Source: Mesorhizobium sp. WSM4306
Lineage (GTDB): Bacteria > Pseudomonadota > Alphaproteobacteria > Rhizobiales > Rhizobiaceae
Assembly: GCF_007003975.1 (NCBI RefSeq)
Contig: NZ_VFTC01000001.1
Span: 620,001-684,000, forward strand
Reading direction: 5' to 3'
DNA: 64,000 nucleotides
In this document: positions 18,039 to 29,283 of the stretch, piece by piece
How the letters are laid out: every line of letters starts with the position of its first letter
Numbering within the stretch: the stretch's first letter is position 1
Made by a program: the position numbers and the translations under genes
Notes under the pieces: generated by a model
What the model saw: the letters and a program-made list of their open reading frames with translations, nothing else
Told to the model about the DNA's origin: nothing
Database searches by the model: none

Positions 18039-19691
18039 TCAGTTGGCCTGGCGGCGCAGGAAAGCCGGGATCTCCAGCTGGTCGTCTTCCTGGGCAGACC
18101 TGGTCTGCGGCGTCAACCGGCCCTGGTCGTCGAGCTGGCCGCGGCGCGGCGCATAAAGCTGCGGATCCTGGCTGGCAAGGCGGCGCATTTCCGGCGCCGC
18201 CTGGCGCAGTTTCGGTTCGCGCGGCTGCGCCGGCTGCAGCCGGGCTGGCTCTTCCTCGCGGCGCGTCAGCCCGTTGGTCAGCCGCTTGAGAAGCCCCATC
18301 GGCCCGCTGTTTTCATGGTCGGCCGGACGGCCCTTGGCTTCCACCTCGGCCTTCACCACCGGCGGAAAATCCTCCACCCGCGGCATGCGCTGCGGCGCGG
18401 CAGCCACCGGCTGCGGCATTTCGCGCAGCGGCGCCGGCTGCATCACCTGATGCACGACAGGCTGTGGTTGGGCAGGAGGGGCCTGGAAGATCTTGCTCTG
18501 CGGGCGGAAATCTTCCGCCTGGGCTATCGGCGCCGGACGAGCCATTGCCGCCGCATTGGCTTCGGCAAGCTGAATCGCCTCGGCGACCGGATCGGCCGCG
18601 CGCGTCTCATAGGTCTGCTGGACCGGCGCTGGCCGGCCTTCCGCGGCCGGAGCCGGACGGCTGACTGGCTTCTGCTGCGGCGGCACGGCGCGGATCGAGA
18701 TCGGCACCGCGGCGATTTCAGCCGCCGACTTGTCGATGCCGGTGGCGACCACCGAGACGCGGATGACGCCTTCGAGTTCCTCGTCGAAAGTGGCGCCGAG
18801 GATGATGTTGGCGTCCTGGTCGACTTCCTCACGGATGCGGGTCGCGGCTTCGTCGACTTCGAACAGGGTCAGGTCGCGGCCGCCGGTGATCGAGATCAGC
18901 AGGCCCTTGGCGCCCCTCATCGAGGTCTCGTCGAGCAGCGGGTTGGCGATCGCTGCCTCGGCGGCGGCCATCGCGCGGCCCTCGCCCGAAGCCTCGCCGG
19001 TGCCCATCATCGCCTTGCCCATCTCGCGCATCACCGAGCGGACGTCGGCGAAGTCGAGATTGATCAGGCCTTCCTTGACCATCAGGTCGGTGATGCAGGC
19101 AACGCCGGAATAGAGCACCTGGTCGGCCATGGCGAAGGCGTCGGCGAAGGTGGTCTTGTCATTGGCCAGCCGGAACAGGTTCTGGTTGGGGATGACGATC
19201 AGGGTGTCGACGCATTTCTGCAGTTCCTCGATGCCCATATCCGCCGTCTTCATGCGACGCTGGCCTTCGAAATGGAACGGCTTGGTGACGACGCCGACGG
19301 TGAGGATACCCTTTTCGCGCGCCGCGCGGGCAACGACCGGAGCAGCACCGGTGCCGGTGCCGCCGCCCATGCCGGCGGTGACGAAGCACATATGGGTGTT
19401 GGAGAGGTGATCGATGATCTCATCGATGCACTCTTCCGCCGCCGCGCGACCGACTTCCGGCTGCGATCCGGCGCCGAGGCCCTCGGTGACATGCGCGCCG
19501 AGCTGGATTAGCCGCTCGGCCTTCGACATGGTCAGCGCCTGCGCGTCGGTGTTGGCCACCACGAACTCGACGCCGCGCAAGCCGGCGGTGATCATGTTGT
19601 TGACGGCATTGCCGCCGCCGCCGCCGACACCGAACACGGTGATCCGCGGCTTGAGCTCGGTGATGTCCGGCTTTTGCAGATTGATGGTCAT
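18039..19691 (-). CDS. ftsZ: Cell division protein FtsZ
   Basis: A 550-residue tubulin-like GTPase that forms the Z ring. The G-box GGGTGTG is at residues 109-115 after VTAGM, with NTDAQAL at about 48-54 and the T7 catalytic loop [11 protein letters not shown] near 207-217. The globular part ends near residue 320; a low-complexity Pro/Ala/Gln-rich linker of roughly 210 residues follows, and the FtsA-binding tail [10 protein letters not shown] closes the protein. The long linker is typical of rhizobial FtsZ1. Separated from ftsA by 66 bases. Confidence 0.97.
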   Translation of the reverse strand: MTINLQKPDITELKPRITVFGVGGGGGNAVNNMITAGLRGVEFVVANTDAQALTMSKAERLIQLGAHVTEGLGAGSQPEVGRAAAEECIDEIIDHLSNTHMCFVTAGMGGGTGTGAAPVVARAAREKGILTVGVVTKPFHFEGQRRMKTADMGIEELQKCVDTLIVIPNQNLFRLANDKTTFADAFAMADQVLYSGVACITDLMVKEGLINLDFADVRSVMREMGKAMMGTGEASGEGRAMAAAEAAIANPLLDETSMRGAKGLLISITGGRDLTLFEVDEAATRIREEVDQDANIILGATFDEELEGVIRVSVVATGIDKSAAEIAAVPISIRAVPPQQKPVSRPAPAAEGRPAPVQQTYETRAADPVAEAIQLAEANAAAMARPAPIAQAEDFRPQSKIFQAPPAQPQPVVHQVMQPAPLREMPQPVAAAPQRMPRVEDFPPVVKAEVEAKGRPADHENSGPMGLLKRLTNGLTRREEEPARLQPAQPREPKLRQAAPEMRRLASQDPQLYAPRRGQLDDQGRLTPQTRSAQEDDQLEIPAFLRRQAN

Positions 19692-19757
19692 TGTCTCCGT
19701 CCTTTGCCTTTCCCGCCGCTTCGCCGCCGCGGCCGCCTATGGGGCTGTCCCCGTCAA

Positions 19758-21065
19758 TTAGAAACTGTCTCTCAACCACTGACTCATGCGATGCAGTTTT
19801 CCGCCCGTTCCGGTCATCCTGAGACCGGAAATTCCTTTCGCCGGATGGCTCTCGAAATTCGCCATCTGCGGATAGATCAGCAGTCCGACCGCCGTCGAGA
19901 AGGCCGGCCCCTTGGCGGCTTCCGGCAGGCCTGCCACGCCAAGCGGGCGACCGATGCGCACATTGCGTCCCAGAATCCGGCGCGCTGCTTCTGGCAGGCC
20001 GGCAAGCTGGCTGGCCCCACCGGTCAGCACTACGCGTTTTCCCACGGCATTGCCGTAGCCGGACTTGTTCAGCCGGTCGCGCAGAAGCTCCAGCGTCTCG
20101 TCGATGCGGGCGCGAATGATGCGCGTCATCACCGAGCGCGGGATCTGCAGCGGCATCTCGCCTTCCTCGCCGATCGGCTGGATCGACACCAGGTCGCGAT
20201 CGTCGGCACTGCCGGGCAGCGCCGAGCCATGCATCACCTTCAGGCGTTCGGCGGCGTCGAGCGACGTCGACAGTCCCTTGGCCATATCCAGCGTCACATG
20301 GTTGCCGCCGATGGCGATGGCGTCGCCATGGACGAACTTGCCTTCCGAAAACACCGAGATCGTCGTCGTGCCGCCGCCCATGTCGATGCAGGCCGCGCCC
20401 ATTTCGAGTTCGTCGTCGACCAAGGCTGCAAGCCCGCTGGCGTAGGGCGTCGCCACCATGCGCTCGACCGACAGATGCGAACGGTTGATGCATAGCTCCA
20501 GATTGCGCAGCGGTGCGGCGTCGCCCGTCAGCACATGCATGTCGACGCCGAGCTGATCGCCGACCATGCCGCGCGGATCGCGCACGCCGCGTTCGGCATC
20601 CAGCGAAAAGCCAACGGGCAGCGAATGGATCACGTCGCGCTCGGCCTTCAGCGCCTGCTTGGCGCCGGCGGCAAGCACGCGCTTGATGTCGGCCTCGTCG
20701 GCCTGATGGCCGCCAAGGTTGATGGTGGCCGAATAGGTCTCGCTCTTCAGCCGGCCGGCCGTCATGTTGACGATCAGCGAGTCTACCGTCAGTCCCGCCA
20801 TGCGCTCGGCGGCGTCGACGGACAGGCGAATGGCGTGCTCGGCGCGGTCGAGATCGACAACCACGCCCGACTTCACGCCTTGCGACTTCTGATGGCCGAT
20901 GCCGATCACCTGGATGCGATGCGAGCGGCCGCGCAACAGCTTGCCGTCCTCGCGCGGCTTCAGCTTCGCCACCACGCAGCAAACCTTGCTTGAGCCGACA
21001 TCCAGCACGGTCAGCGTGCCGGAGCGGCGCGAAGAGGCATCGCTGTTGCCGCCAAGCCAGCTCAT
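19758..21065 (-). CDS. ftsA: Cell division protein FtsA
   Basis: A 435-residue actin-fold ATPase that tethers FtsZ to the membrane. Visible features are TVLDVGSSKVCCVVAKL (phosphate 1, about residues 18-34), the SHI-type 1C domain around 90-180, CIDMGGGTTTISVF (phosphate 2) and VLTGGASQLAGLPE (adenosine motif). The end, MSQWLRDSF, is the amphipathic membrane-targeting helix. Its ATG overlaps the ftsQ stop by 4 bases. Confidence 0.96.
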   Translation of the reverse strand: MSWLGGNSDASSRRSGTLTVLDVGSSKVCCVVAKLKPREDGKLLRGRSHRIQVIGIGHQKSQGVKSGVVVDLDRAEHAIRLSVDAAERMAGLTVDSLIVNMTAGRLKSETYSATINLGGHQADEADIKRVLAAGAKQALKAERDVIHSLPVGFSLDAERGVRDPRGMVGDQLGVDMHVLTGDAAPLRNLELCINRSHLSVERMVATPYASGLAALVDDELEMGAACIDMGGGTTTISVFSEGKFVHGDAIAIGGNHVTLDMAKGLSTSLDAAERLKVMHGSALPGSADDRDLVSIQPIGEEGEMPLQIPRSVMTRIIRARIDETLELLRDRLNKSGYGNAVGKRVVLTGGASQLAGLPEAARRILGRNVRIGRPLGVAGLPEAAKGPAFSTAVGLLIYPQMANFESHPAKGISGLRMTGTGGKLHRMSQWLRDSF

Positions 21066-22003
21066 ATCTTCGTCTCCGACTTGCGCTTGAGGCTTTGCGG
21101 TTTTTCGTTGAGCGCCGCCTGGCGCTGCGTCGCCGCTTCCGGCGTCAGCTGCACGACCAGGCGATCGGAGATGCGCATGTCGACGGCGGCGATATCGCGC
21201 GTCAGAAGACCGTTGTCATGATCCATCCGAACCAGCTCCGCGATTGCCTGGTCCTCGCCATCCTCGGGCAGCTTGACGGTGATGCCGTTTTCCAGCTTCA
21301 GGTCCCAGCGCCGTTCGCCGATGCGGATATAGCCTTTGACCCGCGCCGCGAGTTCGGGAAATTTCTTGATCTTGGCCAGGAAGTCGGGCGCCTTGGCCGG
21401 CGCACCGGTGCCGATGATCAGCGGCAGCAAAGCCTGCTTGCCGCCCGAGAACGGCGCGATCACCGCGCCGGAGCGCTCAATGACCGAAAGCTCCGAGCCC
21501 TGCTGCCAGAGCGCGAAAGGTTCGCGCTCCTCGACACGAACTTCCAGCGTATGCGGATAGACCTTGCGCACCGCCGCCACTTCGACCCAGGGCAGAGTAT
21601 CGATGCGCTCACGCGCTGCCTCGGCATCGAAGCCGATCAGCGACGTCCAGCCATCGAGTTCAAGCCGGTCCAGTATGTCGATCTCCGAGGTCTGACGGTT
21701 GCCGACCACCTTGATCTGGTCGACGGCAAAGCCGGTGCGGGCTGTGATGCTCTGGACGATGTCGTCGGCATGGCCGCCGAGAATGGCGCCGTACAGACTG
21801 CTTGACGCAATGAGCGAGGCGGACAGGATGGCCGCGGAAAAGCGCGGCGCGACGAAGTCGCCGCCACCCAGGCGCGCCAACACGCGCACCGGCCGGCGCA
21901 GCACGCGCGGCAGCACGAAATGGTCGAACGACAACGGCATGCCGAACAGCGCCGGCCCGGCGCCGCCCCTGCCCTTGTCCTGTCCCCATTTCAACGCAGA
22001 CAC
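21062..22003 (-). CDS. ftsQ: Cell division protein FtsQ, GTG start
   Basis: A 313-residue bitopic divisome protein: a cytoplasmic N-terminus, one membrane helix at about residues 55-75 ([17 protein letters not shown]), then the periplasmic POTRA domain ([21 protein letters not shown]) and beta domain. The GTG at 22003 is preferred because GGAGGA lies 6 bases upstream; an ATG at 22024 lacks such a site. It overlaps ddlB by 13 bases and ftsA by 4, so ddlB-ftsQ-ftsA are probably co-translated. Confidence 0.9.
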   Translation of the reverse strand: MSALKWGQDKGRGGAGPALFGMPLSFDHFVLPRVLRRPVRVLARLGGGDFVAPRFSAAILSASLIASSSLYGAILGGHADDIVQSITARTGFAVDQIKVVGNRQTSEIDILDRLELDGWTSLIGFDAEAARERIDTLPWVEVAAVRKVYPHTLEVRVEEREPFALWQQGSELSVIERSGAVIAPFSGGKQALLPLIIGTGAPAKAPDFLAKIKKFPELAARVKGYIRIGERRWDLKLENGITVKLPEDGEDQAIAELVRMDHDNGLLTRDIAAVDMRISDRLVVQLTPEAATQRQAALNEKPQSLKRKSETKI

Positions 22004-22917
22004 GAAGCGTCCTCCACCATCCAACTCAACAGATCGCCGAATGAATGCCCCGCTTGGGCGGCGATTTCAGGCACCAAAGACGTCGGCGTCATGCCCGGCT
22101 GAGTGTTGATCTCGAGCCAGACAATTTCGCCGTTTTCGGAGTGACGATCGTCATAGCGGAAGTCCGACCGGGAAACGCCCCGACAGCCGATAGCCAAATG
22201 TGCCTTGAGCGCCAGTGTCTGTATTTTTTGGTAAATATTCGGTGAAATTTTAGCAGGGATTTCGTGTTTTGATCCGCCGGCGACGTATTTTGAATCATAG
22301 TCGTAGAAGGAATGGCCGGTCGGAATGATCTCGCAGACGCCCAGCGCCACATCGCCCATGACGGCGCAGGTCAGCTCGCGTCCATGGATGTAGCGCTCGA
22401 CCATGACGGTCTCGCCATATTTCCAATCGGACGAGCCGATGACCTGCGGCGGATGCGACTGCCCTTCATGCACGATGACGACGCCGAAGCTCGAGCCTTC
22501 ATTGACCGGCTTGACCACATAGGGCGGCTTCATCGGGTGCTTGTTCTGGATGGCGAAGCGGCTGGCAACTTTCGATTCCGCCACCGCGATGCCTGCAGCC
22601 TTGGCGACCTTCTTGGCCTGCTCCTTGTTCATGGCGAGCGCCGAGGCGAGCACGCCCGAATGGGTGTAGGGAATGGCGAGATATTCGAGGATGCCCTGGA
22701 TAGTGCCGTCTTCACCGAACGGGCCGTGCAACGCGTTGAAGACAACATCAGGCTTGAGCTCGCCAAGCACAGCGCCGACGTCGCGCGCAACGTCGACGCG
22801 GGTAACCTGGTAGCCTTCCTTCTCAAGCGCATCCGCACACGCCTTTCCCGAAGACAGAGACACGGGCCGCTCGGACGAGAATCCGCCCAGGAGGACAGCC
22901 ACATGCTTGTTCTTCAT
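21991..22917 (-). CDS. ddlB: D-alanine--D-alanine ligase
   Basis: A 308-residue ATP-grasp enzyme that makes the D-Ala-D-Ala dipeptide for peptidoglycan. The N-terminus [19 protein letters not shown], the [16 protein letters not shown] loop, the ATP-binding [14 protein letters not shown] and the metal-binding [11 protein letters not shown] are clear. A stretch around 22205-22290 (YKIQTL-type region) is unusually AT-rich compared with its neighbours. First gene of the ddlB-ftsQ-ftsA-ftsZ segment, behind a 312-base non-coding region. Confidence 0.95.
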   Translation of the reverse strand: MKNKHVAVLLGGFSSERPVSLSSGKACADALEKEGYQVTRVDVARDVGAVLGELKPDVVFNALHGPFGEDGTIQGILEYLAIPYTHSGVLASALAMNKEQAKKVAKAAGIAVAESKVASRFAIQNKHPMKPPYVVKPVNEGSSFGVVIVHEGQSHPPQVIGSSDWKYGETVMVERYIHGRELTCAVMGDVALGVCEIIPTGHSFYDYDSKYVAGGSKHEIPAKISPNIYQKIQTLALKAHLAIGCRGVSRSDFRYDDRHSENGEIVWLEINTQPGMTPTSLVPEIAAQAGHSFGDLLSWMVEDASCLR

Positions 22918-23229
22918 ATCCCGTCATCCCTCTCACGGCGGGCCCGCAACCACGCATTCAGCGACCAGATGGAGTCCGAGTCTCCCGGCAGGTTGCCCCC
23001 CAGACGGAAAACGCGGTCGACGCGTCGAACGACTCAAATCAGGAAACGCTTTAGGGCAGAGAATCAGAGAGTTGATTCGCTGGCAAGTGCTTATGATTCC
23101 GACAGATTCACTTTCCGCGAAAACGGCGGCAAAAAGCGTGCAGTTGAGTCTTTCGGGCAACGGTCGCGCGGTTGTTTCAGACCGTTTGAAGTTCATGCAT
23201 CACATGAACTTCAGCTTGCGCCAAGATGC
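22918..23229. promoter_or_regulatory. murB-ddlB gap with a cluster of GANTC sites
   Basis: No convincing gene in these 312 bases, the longest break in the dcw cluster. GANTC, the CcrM methylation target, occurs at 22972, 22978, 23031, 23061, 23074, 23095, 23105 and 23146, eight times in under 180 bases, plus 22879 inside ddlB. The position suggests a ddlB-ftsQAZ promoter region under methylation-dependent cell-cycle control, as known for some Caulobacter division genes; that is inference. Confidence 0.6.
23188..23212. repeat. Perfect hairpin after murB
   Basis: GAAGTTCATG (23188-23197) pairs with CATGAACTTC (23203-23212) across CATCA. It begins 18 bases beyond the murB stop. No T-run follows on the murB strand, so it may be an operator or attenuator rather than a terminator. 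Confidence 0.5.
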
Positions 23230-24195
23230 CTAGAGAAGTTGCCCAAGGAACTCTTGCACGGCGTGGCCGGGGCGGAAATTGCCGATGCGCTTGATTTCCC
23301 ACTGCAGCCGGATGCCGGAATTTACAAGCACCCGGGCGCGCACCGTCTCGCCGAGATATTCAAGGTCATAGCCGGTCGCGGTTCCGGTGTTGATCATGAA
23401 GTTGCAGTGCATCGGCGACATCTGCGCGCCGCCGATCATCAACCCTCGGCAGCCGGCCTTGTCGATCTCCTTCCAGGCCGAGGTGCCTTCCGGATTCTTG
23501 AAGGTCGAGCCGCCGGTCTTCTCGCGGATCGGCTGCACCGTCTCGCGGTGCGTCTGGACGGCGTCCATCGCCGCCTTGATCGCCGCCTTGTCTTCCAAAA
23601 CGCCTTCGAAAATGGCGGAGGTGAAGATCAGCCCGGCAGGTGCCGCAGAGTGACGATAGGAATAGCCCATGTCTTCATTGCTCAGCGTGTGCAGATTGCC
23701 CTTGCGGTCGAGCGCCCGCACCTCGACGACGCGCTCGCGCGTCTCGACGCCGTTGGCGCCGGCATTCATCCTGAGCGCGCCACCGATGGCGCCGGGAATG
23801 CCGTGATAGAAATGGAAGCCGCCAATGCCGGCCTCATAGGCAACGGCGGCGACACGTTTGTCCGGCGTTGCAGCACCCGCCTTGATGCCGGTCGGCGAAA
23901 TGACCTCGGCTTCGCCAAAACCCTTGGCCGAAAGCCTGATGACGAAACCCGGAATACCGCCGTCGCGCACCAGAAGGTTCGAGCCGACACCGACGATGGT
24001 CAGCGGGACATCCTCCGGCACCGCGCGCAGGAAAGCGGCAAGGTCTTCCTCGTCGGCCGGCTGGAACAGCACCTCGGCCAGCCCTCCGGCGCGGAACCAG
24101 GTGATCTTGTCCATCTCGGCGTTCGGCGTCAGCCGGCCGCGCAGGCCGGCAAGCCGGCCGCCAAGTCTGTCGATCAGGTCCTGGCCGCGCATCAT
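23230..24195 (-). CDS. murB: UDP-N-acetylenolpyruvoylglucosamine reductase
   Basis: A 321-residue FAD enzyme that makes UDP-MurNAc. The FAD-binding [31 protein letters not shown] and the catalytic region RMNAGANG...YSYRHS are visible, with the late GSTFKNPEG containing the active-site serine region. The start at 24195 overlaps the murC stop (ATGA); an upstream ATG at 24237 would run deep into murC. Last gene of the mraZ-murB run. Confidence 0.95.
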   Translation of the reverse strand: MMRGQDLIDRLGGRLAGLRGRLTPNAEMDKITWFRAGGLAEVLFQPADEEDLAAFLRAVPEDVPLTIVGVGSNLLVRDGGIPGFVIRLSAKGFGEAEVISPTGIKAGAATPDKRVAAVAYEAGIGGFHFYHGIPGAIGGALRMNAGANGVETRERVVEVRALDRKGNLHTLSNEDMGYSYRHSAAPAGLIFTSAIFEGVLEDKAAIKAAMDAVQTHRETVQPIREKTGGSTFKNPEGTSAWKEIDKAGCRGLMIGGAQMSPMHCNFMINTGTATGYDLEYLGETVRARVLVNSGIRLQWEIKRIGNFRPGHAVQEFLGQLL

Positions 24196-25598
24196 GAGAC
24201 CGCACCGCCAAGTTCTTTGGGCAGTGCATAGGCCCATTGGGTGATGTTGCCGGCGCCGAGGAAGACAACGAAGTCGCCGGACTTGGCCAGTTCGCGGATG
24301 GTGGGGGCGATGGCAGCAGCACCGTCGATATATCGCGCATCGCGGTGACCGCCCGAGCGGATGCGCGACACCAGCGCCTCCGAAGTCACGCCGTTGATCG
24401 GCTCTTCACCCGCTGCATAGACTGGGGCCACCATCACCGTGTCGGCATCGTTGAAGCAGACAGAGAATTCGTCGAAAAGATCGTGCAGGCGGGTGAAGCG
24501 GTGCGGCTGCGCAATGGCAATGACGCGGCCCTTGGTGGCGCTGCGCGCCGCTTTCAGCACCGCTGTGATCTCGACCGGGTGATGGCCGTAATCGTCGAAG
24601 ATCTCGACGCCGTTCCACGAGCCGGTATGGGTGAAGCGCCGCTTGACGCCGGCGAAGGACGACAGCCCCTTCTTGATCGCCTCGGCCGACAGGCCGAGTT
24701 CATGCGCAACCGCAATCGCGGCAGTCGCGTTGGAGACATTGTGGCGGCCGGGCATCGGCAGGCGCAGGTCCGATATCGTCGTCTGGCCGCCGGTTTTGCG
24801 GTCGCGGATCACCACGTCGAACTCGGAGGCAGCGCCAGCCATACGATGGTTGGTGAAGCGCACATCGGCCTGCGCGTTCTCGCCATAGGTGATGACGCGG
24901 CGGTCCTCGATGCGGCTTACCAGCGCCTGCACCTCCGGGTGGTCGGTGCACATCACGCCAAAGCCGTAGAAAGGCACGTTCTCGACGAACTGGCGAAAGG
25001 CTTCGCGCACCTTGTCGAAGCTGCCGTAGTGGTCGAGATGCTCCGGATCGATGTTGGTGACGACGGCGATTTCGGCCGGCAGCTTGAGGAAAGTGCCGTC
25101 GCTTTCGTCGGCTTCGACCACCATCCATTCGCCATCGCCCATGCGGGCATTGGTGCCATAGGCATTGATGATGCCGCCATTGATCACGGTCGGGTCGAGC
25201 CCGCCGGCATCGAGCAGCGTCGCCACCATCGAGGTGGTCGTCGTCTTGCCGTGCGTGCCGCCGATGGCGACGGCCTGGCGGAAGCGCATCAATTCGGCCA
25301 GCATCTCGGCGCGGCGCACGATCGGCAAAAGCTTCTCGCGCGCTGCTTTCAGCTCCGGATTGGATTTCTTGATCGCCGTCGACACCACCACCACTTCGGC
25401 AGCACCGATATTCTCGGCCTTGTGGCCGACGAAGCATTCGATGCCCTTGTCGCGCAGCCGTTGCACATTGGCGCTGTCGGCCTGGTCGGAGCCCTGCACC
25501 TTGTAGCCGAGATTGTGCAGCACTTCGGCGATGCCGCTCATGCCGATGCCGCCAATGCCGATGAAATGCACAAGGCCGATGGTTTGCGGCATCTTCAT
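24192..25598 (-). CDS. murC: UDP-N-acetylmuramate--L-alanine ligase
   Basis: A 468-residue Mur ligase adding L-alanine to UDP-MurNAc. The Rossmann motif GIGGIGMSG is near residue 15, the P-loop [13 protein letters not shown] near 115, [10 protein letters not shown] and [11 protein letters not shown] near 165-195, and [11 protein letters not shown] in the C-terminal domain. The ATG at 25598 shares one base with the murG stop and follows GGAAGAGG; a TTG directly before it is less likely. Confidence 0.96.
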   Translation of the reverse strand: MKMPQTIGLVHFIGIGGIGMSGIAEVLHNLGYKVQGSDQADSANVQRLRDKGIECFVGHKAENIGAAEVVVVSTAIKKSNPELKAAREKLLPIVRRAEMLAELMRFRQAVAIGGTHGKTTTTSMVATLLDAGGLDPTVINGGIINAYGTNARMGDGEWMVVEADESDGTFLKLPAEIAVVTNIDPEHLDHYGSFDKVREAFRQFVENVPFYGFGVMCTDHPEVQALVSRIEDRRVITYGENAQADVRFTNHRMAGAASEFDVVIRDRKTGGQTTISDLRLPMPGRHNVSNATAAIAVAHELGLSAEAIKKGLSSFAGVKRRFTHTGSWNGVEIFDDYGHHPVEITAVLKAARSATKGRVIAIAQPHRFTRLHDLFDEFSVCFNDADTVMVAPVYAAGEEPINGVTSEALVSRIRSGGHRDARYIDGAAAIAPTIRELAKSGDFVVFLGAGNITQWAYALPKELGGAVS

Positions 25599-26722
25599 CA
25601 ATGCGTCCTCTTCCTGAAATCCGATACGGTTTTTCTGGACGCAATAGCCTCTGTGAGATCGGCGAGCAACCGTGCCGCGTCCGGCCGGCCGACCGATTTT
25701 GCGCCGGCAGCCATGGCCGCCAGCCGCTCGGGACTGTCCATCAGCCCGCCAACAAGCGCCGCGATGCGCTCGGGCGACAGCGACGATTGCGGATGCACCT
25801 CGCCGCCGCCGGCTGCGGCAAGAGCGGCTGCATTCGCCGCCTGGTCATGGTCCAGCGCATAGGGATAAGGCACCAGCAGCGCCGGCCGGCCGATGACGGC
25901 GATTTCCGAGACCGTCGAGGCGCCGGAGCGCGAAATCACCAGATGCGCGGTGGCCATTCGCTGTGCCATATCGGTGAAGAACGGCGAGACCTCGACATGG
26001 ACGCCAAGGGCCGCATAGCCGGCCTTCACCCGCGCCACGTCGTCGGCGCGGGCCTGCTGGGTGATCACCAGCCGCTTGCGTTGCGCCTCCGGCAGAAGTG
26101 CGATGGCCGCCGGCATGGCATCTGAAAAGAACTGCGCGCCCTGGCTGCCGCCGAACACCAGGAGCCGGAACGGCTCCTCGCCTTGGGATGCCGTGTAGGG
26201 CGTCCTTGCCGCCTCCAGGATCGGCGGCCTGACCGGATTGCCTGTTATGACTGTCTTGGCGCCGGCAGCACTTTCGTCTTCAGGCAGAAAGCCGCCGGCA
26301 ATGGCGTCGACGCGGCCAGACAGCGCCCGGTTGGCGCGGCCCATCACCGCATTCTGTTCGTGGATCAGCGTCGGCACCTTGCGCCGTGTTGCCGCATAAA
26401 GCGGCGGCAAGGTCGGATAGCCGCCGAAGCCGACAACCGCGTCAGGTTTGATCCTGGCGATTACCGCGGAGGCCTGGCGCACGCCGCGCCAGATCTTCCA
26501 GAACGCGCCGAGCAAGGCGAAGGGGTTTTTCGAGCCCATGGTCGCCGACTGGATCGGATGGATGGCGGTGGCCGGGAAATGGCCGGCAAACCGCTCGGCG
26601 CGGTCGTCGGTCGCCAGATGCACGCTCCAGCCGCGTTCGATCAGCTCATGCGCCAGCGCCTCGGCCGGAAACAGATGTCCACCGGTTCCACCTGCCGCGA
26701 GAAGAATGACACCGCGCGCCAT
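25598..26722 (-). CDS. murG: UDP-GlcNAc undecaprenol-pyrophosphoryl-MurNAc transferase
   Basis: A 374-residue GT28 glycosyltransferase that converts lipid I to lipid II at the inner face of the membrane. The glycine-rich [16 protein letters not shown] (residues 7-22), the second loop [23 protein letters not shown] and [17 protein letters not shown] with [10 protein letters not shown] are all diagnostic. The start at 26722, one base after the ftsW stop, gives the normal length; an upstream ATG at 26758 is inside ftsW. Confidence 0.96.
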   Translation of the reverse strand: MARGVILLAAGGTGGHLFPAEALAHELIERGWSVHLATDDRAERFAGHFPATAIHPIQSATMGSKNPFALLGAFWKIWRGVRQASAVIARIKPDAVVGFGGYPTLPPLYAATRRKVPTLIHEQNAVMGRANRALSGRVDAIAGGFLPEDESAAGAKTVITGNPVRPPILEAARTPYTASQGEEPFRLLVFGGSQGAQFFSDAMPAAIALLPEAQRKRLVITQQARADDVARVKAGYAALGVHVEVSPFFTDMAQRMATAHLVISRSGASTVSEIAVIGRPALLVPYPYALDHDQAANAAALAAAGGGEVHPQSSLSPERIAALVGGLMDSPERLAAMAAGAKSVGRPDAARLLADLTEAIASRKTVSDFRKRTH

Positions 26723-26723
26723 A

Positions 26724-27875
26724 TCACTCCGCCGGCAGGGCGCGCTGCGACAGGGCAAAGCCCATCTGCTTGCGCTTTTCCGGACGCTTGCGCGTCAAGG
26801 CCAGCACCATGCCCATCGAGATGGCAATGGCGATCTGCGAGGAGCCGCCATAGGAAATGAACGGCAGCGTCATGCCCTTGGCCGGCATCAGCTGCAGGTT
26901 GACGCACATATTGATGACCGACTGCAGGCCGAACACGGTGACCAGCCCGCCGACGGCGTAACGGGTGAAATCATCGTGCTCTTTCAGCGCCGTGTTGAGG
27001 CCGCGCAGCACGATGAAGGCGAAGATCGACATGATGAAGAAGCACATGATCAGCCCGAACTCTTCGCCTGCGACTGAAAACACGAAGTCGGCATGCGCGT
27101 CGGGGATGACGCGCTTGACCGTGCCCTCGCCCGGTCCGACGCCGAACCAGTGGCCGTTGATCAGCGCCTCGCGGCCCATGTCGACCTGGAACGTATCGCC
27201 TTCGCCGGTCAGGAACTTGTCGATGCGGGCGGCGACATGCGGGAACACCGTATAGGCGGCAAACAGGCCGCTGGCGCCGGTGGCGCCAAGCGCGATGATC
27301 CACAGCCATGGCAGGCCGGCCATGAAGAACATGACGCCCCAGGTGCCGGTCACCAGCATGGTCTGGCCAAGATCGGGCTGCGCCACCAAAAGCGAGATGA
27401 CCAGGATCAAAAGCAGCATCGCGAACAAATTGCCTGGAATGTCAGGCTGGCGTTTGTGTTCGGCGAACAGCCACGCGCAGACGATGACAAAGGCAGGTTT
27501 CAAGAATTCCGACGGCTGGATCGACATGCCGACAAACGACACCCAGCGCCGCGCGCCCTTCACTTCGACGCCGATGTAGAGCACCGCCACCATCAGCACC
27601 AGCATGATGCACAGGATGACCAACGCCATGCGCCGAATCTGCCGCGATTCCAGGAATGAGACCGCCAGCATCACGCCGAGCGCCGGCACGGTGAAGATGA
27701 TCTGCCTGGTGGCAAAGTGGAAACTGTCGAGGCCGATGCGTTCGGCCACCGCCGGGCTAGCCGCGAAGGAGAGCACGATGCCCAACCCCATCAGCGACAG
27801 GAACGCCGCCAGGAACCAGCGATCGATCGTCCACCACCAGGTTGCAACCGGGCTTTTGTCGAGACGGCTTTGCAT
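26724..27875 (-). CDS. ftsW: SEDS glycosyltransferase FtsW
   Basis: A 383-residue SEDS-family polymerase that builds septal peptidoglycan with FtsI. About ten membrane segments; diagnostic stretches are [29 protein letters not shown] residues near 110-135 (the RW...QPSE core is visible), [13 protein letters not shown] and the late [12 protein letters not shown]. The catalytic aspartate region follows the large periplasmic loop ([20 protein letters not shown]). Its ATG shares one base with the murD stop. Confidence 0.96.
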   Translation of the reverse strand: MQSRLDKSPVATWWWTIDRWFLAAFLSLMGLGIVLSFAASPAVAERIGLDSFHFATRQIIFTVPALGVMLAVSFLESRQIRRMALVILCIMLVLMVAVLYIGVEVKGARRWVSFVGMSIQPSEFLKPAFVIVCAWLFAEHKRQPDIPGNLFAMLLLILVISLLVAQPDLGQTMLVTGTWGVMFFMAGLPWLWIIALGATGASGLFAAYTVFPHVAARIDKFLTGEGDTFQVDMGREALINGHWFGVGPGEGTVKRVIPDAHADFVFSVAGEEFGLIMCFFIMSIFAFIVLRGLNTALKEHDDFTRYAVGGLVTVFGLQSVINMCVNLQLMPAKGMTLPFISYGGSSQIAIAISMGMVLALTRKRPEKRKQMGFALSQRALPAE

Positions 27876-29275
27876 TATCGTGCCCCTCCGATGGGTTTCA
27901 CACCCTCGATAGCATTCGCAGCTTGCCTGAAGGCTTCGCCGCGAACTTCGAAATTCTTGAACTGGTCGAAACTGGCGCAGGCCGGCGACAACAACACCAC
28001 CACCTCGCCGCTATCATCCTTGGCCGCGTCCTGGGCGGCATGGTCGACCGCGGCGGCCAGCGTGCCCGAGATTTCATAAGGGACGGCTTCGCCCAGCGTC
28101 GCCGAAAAGGCAGGCGCCGCCTCGCCGATCAGATAGGCCTTGGCGATGCGCGGGAAGAACCCGCGCAACGGCTCGATGCCGCCTTCCTTGGGCAGGCCCC
28201 CGGCGATCCAGTAGATGCGCGAAAAGCTCGACAGCGCCGGCGCCGCCGCATCGGCGTTGGTCGCCTTGGAATCGTTGACGAACAGCACATGGTCCTTGCG
28301 GCCGACCTGCTCCATGCGATGCGCAAGGCCCGGGAAGCTCTCGAGCCCCGCCTGTATCTCGCCGAGGCTTAAGCCGACCTTGAGGCAAGCGGCAACCGTG
28401 GCAAGCGCGTTCTGCGCATTATGCTGGCCGCGCAGCGAACCGATGCCTTCGAGGAAGGCTACGCGGCTGTAGCGGCCATGCACGGCCTCCATCAGATTGG
28501 AGCCGTCAGCGAAATAGCCGTCTGTCAGCGGCAGCCGCTTGGAAATGCGGATCACCTGCCTGCCCGCCCGCTCCAGCCGGTCGGCGATCTGCGCGCACCA
28601 GCTATCGTCGACGCCGACGATGGCGGTCTCGCTGCCGGCGACCAACCGCTCCTTGATCGAGGCGTAGTGCTGCATGGTGCCGTGGCGGTCGAGATGATCC
28701 GGCGTCAGATTGAGCAGGATGCCGGCCGTTGGATTGATCGAGGGTGCCAAATCGATCTGGTAGGACGAGCATTCGACGACATAGTGCCGGTCCGGCTGCG
28801 GCGGATCGAGCGTCATGATGGCGCGGCCGATATTGCCGCCCATCTGCGTGTCGCGCCCTGCCGATTTCAGGATATGCGCGGTCAGCGCCGTGGTCGTCGA
28901 CTTGCCGTTGGTGCCGGTGATGGCGATGAAGGGGGCTGTCGGCGCGCACGAGATTCGCTCGCGGCAGAACAGTTCGATGTCGCCGATCACTTCGACGCCG
29001 GCGCCACGCGCCAGCTCCACCGTCCAGTGCGGCTTCGGATGCGTCAGCGGCACGCCGGGCGACAGCACGAAGGCCGAGAATTTCGCCCAGTCGGCGCCGC
29101 GCAGATCGGCGGTCGCAATGCCCTGGCCGGCGGCCTTGGCGACGCTATCTGGATTGTCGTCCCAGGCCAGCACATCGGCCCCGCCCTCGATCAGCGCGCG
29201 CGCCGTGGCGATCCCCGAGCCACCGAGCCCGAAGAGCGAAACGCGTTTGCCCGAAAAGGATGCGGCGGGGATCAA
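27875..29275 (-). CDS. murD: UDP-MurNAc-L-alanine--D-glutamate ligase, TTG start
   Basis: A 466-residue Mur ligase adding D-glutamate. [13 protein letters not shown] near residue 14, [14 protein letters not shown] (P-loop) near 115, [22 protein letters not shown] and [13 protein letters not shown] are diagnostic. The start is taken as TTG at 29275, 8 bases after the mraY stop and just behind AGGAGC; no ATG fits, and the frame reads open far into mraY without family resemblance. The TTG may lower its yield. Confidence 0.92.
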   Translation of the reverse strand: MIPAASFSGKRVSLFGLGGSGIATARALIEGGADVLAWDDNPDSVAKAAGQGIATADLRGADWAKFSAFVLSPGVPLTHPKPHWTVELARGAGVEVIGDIELFCRERISCAPTAPFIAITGTNGKSTTTALTAHILKSAGRDTQMGGNIGRAIMTLDPPQPDRHYVVECSSYQIDLAPSINPTAGILLNLTPDHLDRHGTMQHYASIKERLVAGSETAIVGVDDSWCAQIADRLERAGRQVIRISKRLPLTDGYFADGSNLMEAVHGRYSRVAFLEGIGSLRGQHNAQNALATVAACLKVGLSLGEIQAGLESFPGLAHRMEQVGRKDHVLFVNDSKATNADAAAPALSSFSRIYWIAGGLPKEGGIEPLRGFFPRIAKAYLIGEAAPAFSATLGEAVPYEISGTLAAAVDHAAQDAAKDDSGEVVVLLSPACASFDQFKNFEVRGEAFRQAANAIEGVKPIGGAR

Positions 29276-29283
29276 GCGGGCTC

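Noticed and set aside
18018..19511. 497-residue plus-strand open frame
   Set aside because: Antisense to ftsZ; His/Arg/Asp-rich without motifs.
22312..24231. 639-residue plus-strand open frame
   Set aside because: Runs opposite ddlB, the gap and murB; composition is that of an antisense frame in GC-rich DNA.
24237..25862. 541-residue plus-strand open frame
   Set aside because: Antisense to murC and the end of murG, no recognisable domain.
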